DNA of 64,000 bases from an uncultured Bacteroidales bacterium (GTDB lineage Bacteria > Bacteroidota > Bacteroidia > Bacteroidales > Bacteroidaceae): positions 51,126 through 115,125 of the forward strand of contig CADBQP010000052.1 of NCBI GenBank assembly GCA_902796835.1, written 5' to 3'. Positions within the stretch are counted from its first letter, which is position 1; each line of letters starts with the position of its first letter. Made by a program: the position numbers and the translations under genes. Below are positions 54,713 through 62,905 of this stretch, piece by piece. Under the pieces are notes generated by a model. That model did not search any database and was not told the DNA's origin. It saw only the letters and a program-made list of their open reading frames with translations.

Positions 54713-55792
54713 ATGGATATTTCGTTTACGCTCCCCAGCCTGCTTCAGCCTGCCGACCTCATGACACTGATGCGCCACATCAAGGAGAGCCGCAACATTG
54801 TGATTTGCGGCCACCACGCCCCCGATGGCGATGCGCTCGGCTCCACGCTGGCATGGCAGGGATATCTGCGTGCACTTGGCAAGAAGGCCAACGTCGTGAT
54901 GCCCAATGCCCACCCCGACTTCCTGCGCTGGATGCCGCAGAGCCAGACGGTGAAAAACTTTCGCGACCACTACGCCGTGGCCCGGCGGCTCATCGACGAG
55001 GCCGACCTCTTCTTCTTTCTCGACCTCAACGAAATGCAGCGCATGCAGGCCCTTGGCAGCTACATAGCCCAACATTCGCGCGCCCCTCGGCTGGTTGTCG
55101 ACCACCACCTGAACCCTAAGACCGAGGAATTCGACCTCATGGTGTCCTATCCCGACATGTCGTCGACCTGCGAACTCATTTTGCGCCTGCTCATCGAACT
55201 CGGTGCCTACGACGACCTCACCCCCACACAGGCCACGCAACTCTATACGGGCATCATGACCGACACGGGATGCTTCTCATACAGCATTGCCGACCCGCTC
55301 ACCTTTGCGCTCGCCGGCATGCTCCTGCGCAAAGGCATCGATGCCGAGGAAATCAACAAAAACGTATATCACAGCTGGAGCGAAAACAAGCTGCGACTGT
55401 GGAACCACATACTGAGCAAAAACCTGCGCACCTATCCCGAACTACACACCTCGCTCTATACACTGACACGCCAAACGATGAAAGACTTCCACTTCATTCG
55501 CGGCGACGCCGAGGGACTCGTCAACGAGCCGCTCAAGGTGAAAGGCATGAAACTATCGATAGCCCTGCGCGAAGACACTGAAGAAGACGTCATCCGCGTT
55601 TCACTGCGCTCCACAGGCGGTTTCCAGTGCCGCGACATGGCCGAACAGTTCTTCAACGGCGGAGGCCATGCCAATGCCGCCGGGGGCAAGCTGCCCTTCC
55701 CCATCGAAGAGGCAGTTAAAAAAGCCGAAGAAGCCATTGCCGCCTATGCCGACGAGCTGAAAAAGCCTGCCGAGCGAAACATCAAAGACTAA
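54713..55792 (+). CDS. DHH-family phosphoesterase (NrnA-like)
   Basis: A 359-residue DHH/DHHA1 phosphoesterase of the NrnA type, which degrades short oligoribonucleotides and may hydrolyse phosphoadenosine phosphate. DHH motifs: VICGHHAPDGDALGSTLAW (residues about 30-48), LFFFLDLNEMQRM and LVVDHHLNPKTEEF, with manganese-binding Asp and His; MTDTGCFSYS follows. The C-terminal DHHA1 domain has the RNA-binding loop FFNGGGHANAAGGKLPF. It lies 30 bp after rpe and 31 bp before DUF4301, so these three probably form an operon. Confidence 0.92.
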   Translation: MDISFTLPSLLQPADLMTLMRHIKESRNIVICGHHAPDGDALGSTLAWQGYLRALGKKANVVMPNAHPDFLRWMPQSQTVKNFRDHYAVARRLIDEADLFFFLDLNEMQRMQALGSYIAQHSRAPRLVVDHHLNPKTEEFDLMVSYPDMSSTCELILRLLIELGAYDDLTPTQATQLYTGIMTDTGCFSYSIADPLTFALAGMLLRKGIDAEEINKNVYHSWSENKLRLWNHILSKNLRTYPELHTSLYTLTRQTMKDFHFIRGDAEGLVNEPLKVKGMKLSIALREDTEEDVIRVSLRSTGGFQCRDMAEQFFNGGGHANAAGGKLPFPIEEAVKKAEEAIAAYADELKKPAERNIKD

Positions 55793-55823
55793 GAAGAATT
55801 CAACCTAAATCTAACACATACAC

Positions 55824-57341
55824 ATGCTCAACGAAAAAGACCTAATACAACTCCAGAAAAAAGGAATCAGCCCCAGCCAGCTCAAGGCCCAGCTGGCCTG
55901 CTTCGCCAAAGGCTTCCCCTACCTGAAACTCGAGGGAGCCGCAAGCGTTGGAAAAGGCATTGTTGCCACCGACGAAGCCAGTCGCAACGCAGCCCTGCAG
56001 GCATGGGAAAACTATCTGCAGGGACAGCACGTCATCTCGAAGTTCGTGCCAGCCTCGGGAGCGGCCAGCCGCATGTTCAAAGACATGTTTGCCTTTGTCG
56101 ATGCCGCATACGACACACCTGTCACCGACTTCGAAAAACAATTCTTTGCCCACCTCGACACCGCCGCCTTCAGCGACGACCTCGACGCCGCCTGCCAGAG
56201 ACTGCATGGAAAAGACATTGAAACACTCCTTGCCGAAGGCCGACACAAAGACGTGGCGCGCGCCATGCTCTGCGCCGAGGGCCTCAACTATGGCCAACTG
56301 CCCAAGGGTCTGCTCAAGTTTCACAAGTATGCCGACGGAGCCCGCACTCCCGCCGAGGAACACCTTGTGGAGGGAGCCCTCTATGCGCGGCGCAACGACG
56401 GCAGTGTGAACATACACTTCACCGTTTCGCCCGAACACCGGCCACTCTTCGAAGCGCTTGTCGACAGGGTTAAAAACAAATACGAAGCCATGTTCAACGT
56501 GCGCTACAACGTAAGCTTCTCAGAGCAGAAGGCGAGCACCGACACCGTGGCCGCCAACCCCGACAACACTCCATTCCGCAACGAAGACGGTTCGCTGCTC
56601 TTCCGCCCCGGAGGCCATGGCGCCCTCATCGTCAACCTGAACGACATAGACAGCGACATAGTCTTCGTGAAAAACATTGACAACGTGGTGCCCGACCGCC
56701 TGAAAGCCGACACCGTGGTCTATAAGAAAGTGATAGCCGGCATGCTCGTAGGTCTACAGTCACAAGCATTCAGCTACCTCAGGCAACTCGAAGGCTCGCC
56801 CACCGAAGCCGAAATGAAAGAGATGCTCCACTTCCTCGAGAGCAAGCTCTGCTGCTTCGATGCCACGGCGCGCACCCTTGAGGGCCCGCAGCTGAAAGCC
56901 TATCTGCAAAAGAAGCTGAACCGCCCCATGCGTGTCTGCGGCATGGTGCGCAACGTGGGCGAACCCGGCGGCGGCCCCTTCTTGGCCTACAATGCCGACG
57001 GCAGTGTGTCGCTCCAGATCTTGGAAAGCTCCCAAATCGACATGGCCGACCCCGCCAAGAAAGCCATGTTTGAGCAGGGCACACACTTCAACCCCGTAGA
57101 CCTCGTGTGCGCGCTCAAGGACTATCGCGGACAGCGCTTCGACCTGCCTCGCTATGTAGACCCCGCCACTGGCTTCATCTCGCACAAGAGCAAAAACGGC
57201 AAAGAACTCAAGGCACTCGAGCTGCCCGGACTGTGGAACGGAGCCATGAGCGACTGGAACACCGTGTTCGTGGAAGTGCCGCTGAGCACTTTCAACCCCG
57301 TGAAGACCGTAAACGACCTATATCGCGAGCAACACCAGTAG
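55824..57341 (+). CDS. DUF4301 family protein
   Basis: A 505-residue cytoplasmic protein of the DUF4301 family, common in Bacteroidota. Recognisable segments are LIQLQKKGISPSQLKAQL near the N-terminus, ISKFVPASGAASRMFKDM with a Ser/Gly-rich turn that resembles the sugar-nucleotide loop of nucleotidyltransferases, LLFRPGGHGALIVNLNDI, and MVRNVGEPGGGPFLAYNADG near the end. A nucleotidyltransferase-like activity is suggested by these Gly-rich loops, but no reaction is known. It lies 31 bp downstream of the DHH gene and is followed by the ytxH-type operon with its own promoter. Confidence 0.87.
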   Translation: MLNEKDLIQLQKKGISPSQLKAQLACFAKGFPYLKLEGAASVGKGIVATDEASRNAALQAWENYLQGQHVISKFVPASGAASRMFKDMFAFVDAAYDTPVTDFEKQFFAHLDTAAFSDDLDAACQRLHGKDIETLLAEGRHKDVARAMLCAEGLNYGQLPKGLLKFHKYADGARTPAEEHLVEGALYARRNDGSVNIHFTVSPEHRPLFEALVDRVKNKYEAMFNVRYNVSFSEQKASTDTVAANPDNTPFRNEDGSLLFRPGGHGALIVNLNDIDSDIVFVKNIDNVVPDRLKADTVVYKKVIAGMLVGLQSQAFSYLRQLEGSPTEAEMKEMLHFLESKLCCFDATARTLEGPQLKAYLQKKLNRPMRVCGMVRNVGEPGGGPFLAYNADGSVSLQILESSQIDMADPAKKAMFEQGTHFNPVDLVCALKDYRGQRFDLPRYVDPATGFISHKSKNGKELKALELPGLWNGAMSDWNTVFVEVPLSTFNPVKTVNDLYREQHQ

Positions 57342-57404
57342 AACAACCACACAACCCACGTTCCGAAAGCGTAGGTAAAAATATCTAAAGATGCAAGAAA
57401 GTTT

Positions 57405-57420
57405 TTTTGGATATCCAAAA
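57405..57420. promoter_or_regulatory. 16-bp perfect palindrome over the -33 box (putative operator)
   Basis: TTTTGGATATCCAAAA is an exact palindrome that contains the TTTG of the promoter at 57407-57436. A dimeric repressor bound here would block the promoter. Confidence 0.5.
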
Positions 57421-57436
57421 GAAGTTTCTATATTTG
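57407..57436 (+). promoter_or_regulatory. Promoter of the YtxH/holin-like operon
   Basis: TTG (57407-57409) and TATATTTG (57429-57436) are 19 bp apart, a full match to the Bacteroidota consensus, 41 bp before the ATG of the small YtxH protein. Confidence 0.78.
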
Positions 57437-57477
57437 CATTTGAGAAACGTTTATCAACTCACTAAAATACATTATCT

Positions 57478-57684
57478 ATGAAAGGTTTAAGCATCCTTGC
57501 AGCATTTCTCGGCGGCGCCGCTGTTGGCGCAGCCTGTGGCATTCTTTTCGCTCCCGAAAAGGGCACCGACACACGCGAGCGCATTGTAGAAGCACTGCGC
57601 AAGCGCGGCATCAAACTCAGCCGCGAAGACATGAACGACCTCGTTGACGACATTGCCGACGAGCTTAAGAGCGCTGAAGTTTAA
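57478..57684 (+). CDS. YtxH-like small membrane-associated protein
   Basis: A 68-residue YtxH-family protein. The N-terminal hydrophobic Gly/Ala-rich helix (LSILAAFLGGAAVGAACGIL) is followed by the family hallmark FAPEKGTDTRERI and an amphipathic charged helix (LSREDMNDLVDDIADELKSAE). Such proteins are small, membrane-associated and linked to general stress in Firmicutes; their biochemical role is open. It opens a three-gene run with the holin-like protein and a basic hypothetical, behind a promoter that carries a perfect palindrome. Confidence 0.85.
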   Translation: MKGLSILAAFLGGAAVGAACGILFAPEKGTDTRERIVEALRKRGIKLSREDMNDLVDDIADELKSAEV

Positions 57685-57823
57685 GAAGCCTGCAGAAGAG
57701 TCAGTCTGAAGAACAACAGCCTTCTTCCCAAAGCCTCAGGCAAAGAGAGGAAGGCCCTTGCTCCTCCAGGCTGGCTCTTCGCCACACCACCTTTCTCACC
57801 CACCCCACCGACTCTCACCCATT

Positions 57824-58213
57824 ATGCTCTCAAGCCAAAAGAACATAGAGGCCATGACCAATCTGGCCTCCGACGTGAAGGACTACGTAGAACTGAAATT
57901 CGAGTATGCCAAGATCGAGGCCGCCGAAAAGGCCACACATCTCATCAGCAGCGTAGTCGTATTCCTATTTGCTGTGATATTGGGAGCAGCCATTTTGGCC
58001 TTTGTTTCGTTCACCCTGGCCTTCATCCTGGCCCAAAAAGTGGGAATAGCCATCGCCTTCGGCATTATTTCGGTTTGCTACGTGCTGTTGTTTGTGGCGC
58101 TCTTTGCCCTGCGCAGGCGCTACATTGAGGAACCCGTTGCCCGCTTTTTTGGCAACCTCATTTCCGACAAGAAGAGCAATGGAGCCACCACTCAAGAACC
58201 CAATATGCTATGA
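57824..58213 (+). CDS. Holin-like (PF07332-type) membrane protein
   Basis: A 129-residue protein of the phage-holin-superfamily-III / DUF1469-like type that accompanies YtxH genes in many Bacteroidota. The start at 57824 (MLSSQKNIEAMTNLASDVKD) is preferred to the TTG frame 22 codons upstream. An N-terminal amphipathic helix (YVELKFEYAKIEAAEKATHL) precedes two membrane helices (about 48-75, VVFLFAVILGAAILAFVSFT, and about 80-105, VGIAIAFGIISVCYVLLFVA), then a basic tail. No phage gene is nearby, so this is not a lysis gene. Its stop overlaps the next start as ATGA. Confidence 0.85.
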   Translation: MLSSQKNIEAMTNLASDVKDYVELKFEYAKIEAAEKATHLISSVVVFLFAVILGAAILAFVSFTLAFILAQKVGIAIAFGIISVCYVLLFVALFALRRRYIEEPVARFFGNLISDKKSNGATTQEPNML

Positions 58214-58473
58214 TCAAAAAGCGCAGCACAACACATGAATGGGACTTGCAAAAACAACAGCTGCAAGCCCAGTTAGAGGCCAAGGCTAAAGACATCAGAA
58301 AACGCATAGAAACCCTGAGGGAGCCCGACAGCAACGCCACTCTCCAAGAGCGCTGGATTAGCAACATTGGCCGAGGAGTGGCCATTGCCGACGGACTGCT
58401 CACTGGCTACCGGCTCTACAAACGGGCATCGAAGTTCTTGCCCACACGGCTTGTGAAGCGCAAAAAGAAATAG
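58210..58473 (+). CDS. Basic small protein coupled to the holin-like gene
   Basis: An 87-residue protein that begins within the stop of the holin-like gene (ATGA), so the two are translationally coupled. The first half is a charged, Gln-rich coiled-coil-like helix (EWDLQKQQLQAQLEAKAKDI). The second half has ERWISNIGRGVAIADGLLTG and YRLYKRASKFLPTRLVKRKK, a short amphipathic segment and a basic end. I know the pattern only as a hypothetical partner of YtxH and holin-like genes in this order; it may sit on the inner membrane with them. Confidence 0.75.
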   Translation: MIKKRSTTHEWDLQKQQLQAQLEAKAKDIRKRIETLREPDSNATLQERWISNIGRGVAIADGLLTGYRLYKRASKFLPTRLVKRKKK

Positions 58474-58522
58474 GCTTCCACACATTTTCACGACCATAAA
58501 CTTAAAACTAACATACTCAACA

Positions 58523-59563
58523 ATGAAAAAAACAATTCTGGTTACAGGCGGCACTGGCTTTATAGGCTCACATACTACCGTCGAACTGCAAAATGCAGGC
58601 TATGAAGTAGTTATCATCGACAACCTATCGAATTCCAAAGCCGATGTAGTCGACGGCATCGAAAAGATTACGGGCATCCGCCCCGCTTTCGAAGAAGTGG
58701 ACTGCTGCGACCTGCCCAAACTCGAAGGCGTGTTCCAAAAATATCCCAACATCAGCGGCATCATCCACTTTGCTGCCAGCAAGGCTGTGGGCGAAAGCGT
58801 GGAACAGCCCCTGAAGTATTACGAAAACAACATCGTTTCGCTCATCAACCTGCTCAAGCTCATGCCTAAATACGGCGTGAAGGGAATCATCTTCTCCTCG
58901 TCGTGCACCGTATATGGCCAGCCCGATCCCGAGAACCTTCCCGTGACCGAAGAGGCTCCCATCAAGAAGGCTGAGAGCCCCTATGGCAACACCAAGCAAA
59001 TCAACGAAGAAATTGTGCAAGACTTCGTGAAGAGCGGAGCTCCCATCAGCGCCATCCTGCTGCGCTATTTCAACCCCATCGGGTCGCACCCCAGCGGCAT
59101 CATCGGCGAAATGCCCAACGGCGTTCCGGCCAACCTCATTCCCTACCTCACTCAAACAGCCATCGGCATCCGCGAACAGCTCATGGTGTTCGGCGACGAC
59201 TACGACACCCCCGACGGCTCGTGCATACGCGACTTTATCTACGTGGTCGACCTGGCCAAGGCACACGTTGCAGCCATGGCGCGCATTCTCGAAGGCAAGA
59301 ACACTGAGCCCGTTGAAATCTACAACGTGGGAACGGGCAAGGGTGTGAGCGTATTTGAGCTCATCAACACATTTGAGAAATGCACCGGAGTGAAGCTCAA
59401 CTACAAGGTGGCTCCCCGCCGCGCCGGCGACATCGAAAAGGTGTGGGGCAATGTAGACAAGGCCAACAACGTGCTTGGATGGAAAGCCGTCCACACGCTT
59501 GAAGAGGCCCTGAGCAGCGCATGGAACTGGCAGAAGAAGCTGCGCGAACGCGGCATCATGTAA
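58523..59563 (+). CDS. galE: UDP-glucose 4-epimerase GalE
   Basis: GalE interconverts UDP-glucose and UDP-galactose (or the N-acetyl forms) in the cytoplasm. The 346-residue protein has the NAD-binding GGTGFIGSHTTVEL (Rossmann GxxGxxG at residues 9-15), VVIIDNLSNSK, IIHFAASKAVGESV and the catalytic Tyr/Lys in SPYGNTKQINEE. The region LRYFNPIGSHPSGIIGE and RDFIYVVDLAKAHVAAM complete the substrate site. It is followed by a perfect terminator. It may supply galactose for surface polysaccharide, as does rfbA for rhamnose. Confidence 0.96.
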   Translation: MKKTILVTGGTGFIGSHTTVELQNAGYEVVIIDNLSNSKADVVDGIEKITGIRPAFEEVDCCDLPKLEGVFQKYPNISGIIHFAASKAVGESVEQPLKYYENNIVSLINLLKLMPKYGVKGIIFSSSCTVYGQPDPENLPVTEEAPIKKAESPYGNTKQINEEIVQDFVKSGAPISAILLRYFNPIGSHPSGIIGEMPNGVPANLIPYLTQTAIGIREQLMVFGDDYDTPDGSCIRDFIYVVDLAKAHVAAMARILEGKNTEPVEIYNVGTGKGVSVFELINTFEKCTGVKLNYKVAPRRAGDIEKVWGNVDKANNVLGWKAVHTLEEALSSAWNWQKKLRERGIM

Positions 59564-59610
59564 GTGCCAACCCACATTAAGGAAGCCTGAGAGCTTCGTA
59601 ATAGAAACAC

Positions 59611-59650
59611 GGGGCGGACTGGTAGAATGAAACACAGTCCGCCCCTTTTT
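59611..59650 (+). terminator. Terminator after galE
   Basis: GGGGCGGACT (59611-59620) pairs with AGTCCGCCCC (59636-59645), followed by five T. It ends 8 bp before the nspC start, so nspC needs readthrough or its own promoter, which I do not see. Confidence 0.88.
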
Positions 59651-59658
59651 AAGAAAAG

Positions 59659-60834
59659 ATGAAGACATCCTCACCCACCTTCGAAGGCATAGAAACGCCC
59701 ATGTACGTCGTGGAAGAAACGCTCCTGCGCCGCAACCTCGCCCTCATAGCCGATGTGGCCCGGCGCAGCGGAGCCGAAATCATCCTTGCCTTCAAAGCTT
59801 TTGCGCTGTGGCGCACGTTTGGTGTGTTCAGAGAATACATTGCCCACACCACGGCTTCGTCGCCCTATGAGGCACGCCTTGCCCTCGAGGAGTTTGGCTC
59901 GCTGGCCCACACGTATTCGCCAGCCTACGAAGCCGCGACGTTCGACGAAATAGCCCGCTGCAGCAGCCACATCACTTTTAATTCGCTCAGCCAGTACGAA
60001 CGCTTTTTGCCCCTTACGAGAAAAGCCGACCACTCCATATCGTGCGGACTGCGCATCAACCCCGAATACAGCGAGATAGAAACGGCGCTCTACGACCCCT
60101 GCGCCCCCGGCTCGCGCTTCGGAATCATGGCCAGCCAGCTGCCCCCCACCCTGCCGCCGGGCATTGAGGGCTTTCACTGCCACAACCACTGCGAGAGCGA
60201 CAGCCACGCACTGGAACACACGCTGCGCCACATTGAGCAAAAGTTCGGCCCATGGCTCAGCCAGATTGCCTGGCTCAACCTTGGAGGCGGCCACTTGATG
60301 ACACGCAAGGGCTACGACGTGGAACACCTCATCGGCATTCTACGCTCCTTCGGGCAGCGCCATCCCAACCTGCGCCTCATTCTCGAACCTGGATCTGCCT
60401 TCGCCTGGCAAACGGGCCCACTCGTAGCCAGCATTGTCGACATTGTGGAAAACAACGGCATTAAGACAGCCATCATGAACGCCAGCTTCACGTGCCACAT
60501 GCCCGACTGCCTTGAAATGCCCTATCTGCCAGCCGTGCGCGGAGCCGAAACACTCGACGAGACACTGGCCAAGGGCCACGAACGCGAGGCCACCGTCTAT
60601 AGGCTCGGAGGCAACAGTTGCCTGAGCGGCGACTACATGGGCTACTGGCGATTTGCCGAGCCGCTGCAGGTGGGCAGCCGCATCGTGCTCGAAGACATGA
60701 TACACTACACCACGGTGAAGACCAACATGTTCAACGGCATTCACCATCCCTCCATAGCCTTTCTCCACGCCGACGGGCAGCTCGAAGTGTTGCGTCGCTT
60801 TGGCTATGAAGACTATCGCGACCGCATGTGCTAA
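59659..60834 (+). CDS. nspC: Carboxynorspermidine decarboxylase NspC
   Basis: NspC decarboxylates carboxynorspermidine or carboxyspermidine to the polyamine, using pyridoxal phosphate. The 391-residue fold-type III protein has the N-terminal TPMYVVEETLLRRNLALI, with the PLP Lys46 in IILAFKAFALW. It continues with CGLRINPEYSEI, GFHCHNHCESDSHALEHTLR and LNLGGGHLMTRKGYD, then LILEPGSAFAWQTGPLV and the C-terminal GNSCLSGDYMGYW where the active-site Cys and Asp come from the second subunit. Bacteroidota make spermidine by this carboxyspermidine route. Carboxyspermidine dehydrogenase is not in the window. Confidence 0.94.
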   Translation: MKTSSPTFEGIETPMYVVEETLLRRNLALIADVARRSGAEIILAFKAFALWRTFGVFREYIAHTTASSPYEARLALEEFGSLAHTYSPAYEAATFDEIARCSSHITFNSLSQYERFLPLTRKADHSISCGLRINPEYSEIETALYDPCAPGSRFGIMASQLPPTLPPGIEGFHCHNHCESDSHALEHTLRHIEQKFGPWLSQIAWLNLGGGHLMTRKGYDVEHLIGILRSFGQRHPNLRLILEPGSAFAWQTGPLVASIVDIVENNGIKTAIMNASFTCHMPDCLEMPYLPAVRGAETLDETLAKGHEREATVYRLGGNSCLSGDYMGYWRFAEPLQVGSRIVLEDMIHYTTVKTNMFNGIHHPSIAFLHADGQLEVLRRFGYEDYRDRMC

Positions 60835-60861
60835 GACTATTATAATTAAAACCCTATAAGT

Positions 60862-62847
60862 ATGTCAACAACCAAACTTCCCGAAAACGCCTTTCGCGAG
60901 CTGCGCGAGGGCGAAGAGTACAAACCCTTGATGAAACCCGAGAAGACCTACCGCGAGGTAACGCCTTGGTCGGTGGGCTGGGGCGTGGTGATGGCCATCA
61001 TCTTCACGGCCGCCACAGCCTACTTGGGCCTGAAGGTGGGCCAGGTGTTCGAAGCCGCCATCCCCATCACCATCATTGCCATCGGACTGAGCACGGCCCG
61101 CCGCCGCGAAAACCCGCTGGGCGAAAATGTCATTATTCAGAGCATAGGAGCCAGTTCGGGCATGATTGTGGCCGGCGCCATATTCACACTGCCCGCCATC
61201 TTCATTCTGCAGTCCGACTATCCCGAAATCACGGTCAACTTCTTCCACGTGTTCATGGCCTCGCTCATGGGCGGCGTATTGGGATTGCTCATGCTCATCC
61301 CCTTCCGCAAATACTTCGTCAAGGACATGCACGGCAAATATCCCTTCCCCGAGGCCACCGCATCAACACAAGTGCTCGTTTCGGGCGAGAGCGGCGGCAG
61401 CCAGGCCAAGCCCCTGCTAATGGCAGGCCTCGTGGGCGGACTCTATGACTTCGCCGTATCGACCTTTGGCCTTTGGGCCGAAACCTTCACATCGCGCGCC
61501 GTAGGATTTGGCAACCTTCTGGCCGATAAAGCCAAGCTCTTCTTCGGCATCAACACAAGCGCTGCCCTGCTTGGCATGGGCTACATTGTCGGACTCAAAT
61601 ATGCCAGCATCATCTGCGCCGGCAGCATCGCCGTGTGGTGGGTCATCGTGCCCATCATCGGACTCTTTTTCCCCGACTTAGCCATCGACAACAAAACCGG
61701 CCTCCTTGCAGGCGACGCCTCGGCCGAGCAAATCTTCGGCTATGCCAAGAGCATCGGCATCGGAGCCATTGCCATGGCCGGCATCATCGGCGTCATCAAG
61801 AGTTGGGACGTCATCAAGAGCGCCATGTCGCTCATCGGAAAGATGAAGTCGGGCACCGACCAACACACCCAGCAAGTGTTGCGCACACAACGCGACCTCT
61901 CGATGAAAATCATAGGCATAGGCACGCTCGCAGCCATCCTCGTCACCACCATATTCTTCTTCTTTGGCCCCATGGACGGCAATCTGCTCCACACCCTTGT
62001 GGGCATCGTTCTCGTGGCCGGCATCGCCTTCCTCTTCACCACCGTAGCCGCCAACGCCATTGCCATCGTGGGCTCCAACCCCGTGAGCGGAATGACACTC
62101 ATGACGCTCATACTCTCGTGCATCATCATGGTGCTCGTGGGGCTCAAGGGCACCCACGGCATGGTGGCAGCCCTCATCATGGGAGGCGTGGTATGCACCG
62201 CACTCTCCTCGGCCGGCAGCTTCATCACCGACCTGAAAATTGGCTACTGGCTCGGCTCCACGCCGCAGAAGCAGGAAACCTATAAGTTCATCGGAGTCAT
62301 CGTGTCGGCAGCCGTCGTTTGCGGTGTTATCTACATTCTACAGCAAACCTACGGCTTCACCAAAGAAAATGCCGACGTCATGGCAGCACCCCAAGCCCGC
62401 GCCATGGCCGCCGTTGTCGATTCGCTCATGCAGGGCGAAGGAGCACCCTGGGCGCTCTACGGCATCGGAGCCCTCATAGCCCTTGTGCTCGACCGTCTTG
62501 GCATCAGCGCACTGGCCTTTGCTCTGGGCATGTTCATACCCTTGCAGCTCAACCTGCCGCTCATCGTCGGAGGACTCATAGCCCACCTCGTGAAGAAAAG
62601 CAGCAAAGACCCAGAAACGAGCAACAAGCGCCAAGAACGCGGCACCCTCATGGCCAGCGGATTCATAGCCGGCGGTGCACTCATGGGCGTAGTAAGCGTA
62701 GCCCTGAAATTTGCCGACATCGACCTCGAAATCCCAGGCTGGAGCTCCTCAACCGCAGGTCAGTTCCTCACCCTCGGCATGTATGCCCTCATCATTTGTT
62801 ATCTCTACAAATCGTGCCTCAAAGCCTCAAACGAACAAACGACTTAG
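60862..62847 (+). CDS. OPT-family oligopeptide transporter
   Basis: A 661-residue inner-membrane transporter of the oligopeptide transporter (OPT) family, using an ion gradient to import small peptides or a metal-chelator complex. After a charged N-terminus (REVTPWSVGWGVVMAIIFTA) come many hydrophobic segments, including YLGLKVGQVFEAAIPITIIA, GASSGMIVAGAIFTLPAIF and the conserved KYPFPEATASTQVLVSGE, and NAIAIVGSNPVSGMTLMTLI. A central soluble loop (GKMKSGTDQHTQQVLRTQRD) divides the two halves. It starts 27 bp after nspC, so it may be cotranscribed. Confidence 0.93.
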   Translation: MSTTKLPENAFRELREGEEYKPLMKPEKTYREVTPWSVGWGVVMAIIFTAATAYLGLKVGQVFEAAIPITIIAIGLSTARRRENPLGENVIIQSIGASSGMIVAGAIFTLPAIFILQSDYPEITVNFFHVFMASLMGGVLGLLMLIPFRKYFVKDMHGKYPFPEATASTQVLVSGESGGSQAKPLLMAGLVGGLYDFAVSTFGLWAETFTSRAVGFGNLLADKAKLFFGINTSAALLGMGYIVGLKYASIICAGSIAVWWVIVPIIGLFFPDLAIDNKTGLLAGDASAEQIFGYAKSIGIGAIAMAGIIGVIKSWDVIKSAMSLIGKMKSGTDQHTQQVLRTQRDLSMKIIGIGTLAAILVTTIFFFFGPMDGNLLHTLVGIVLVAGIAFLFTTVAANAIAIVGSNPVSGMTLMTLILSCIIMVLVGLKGTHGMVAALIMGGVVCTALSSAGSFITDLKIGYWLGSTPQKQETYKFIGVIVSAAVVCGVIYILQQTYGFTKENADVMAAPQARAMAAVVDSLMQGEGAPWALYGIGALIALVLDRLGISALAFALGMFIPLQLNLPLIVGGLIAHLVKKSSKDPETSNKRQERGTLMASGFIAGGALMGVVSVALKFADIDLEIPGWSSSTAGQFLTLGMYALIICYLYKSCLKASNEQTT

Positions 62848-62905
62848 GCCACACAAGCTCTGAGGTAGCAGCAACAAGCTCAAAAACAAATAACACAACT
62901 ACAGC

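Noticed and set aside
57824-58213. Prophage remnant suggested by the holin-like gene
   Set aside because: No other phage gene is present; the gene belongs to a YtxH-linked chromosomal trio.
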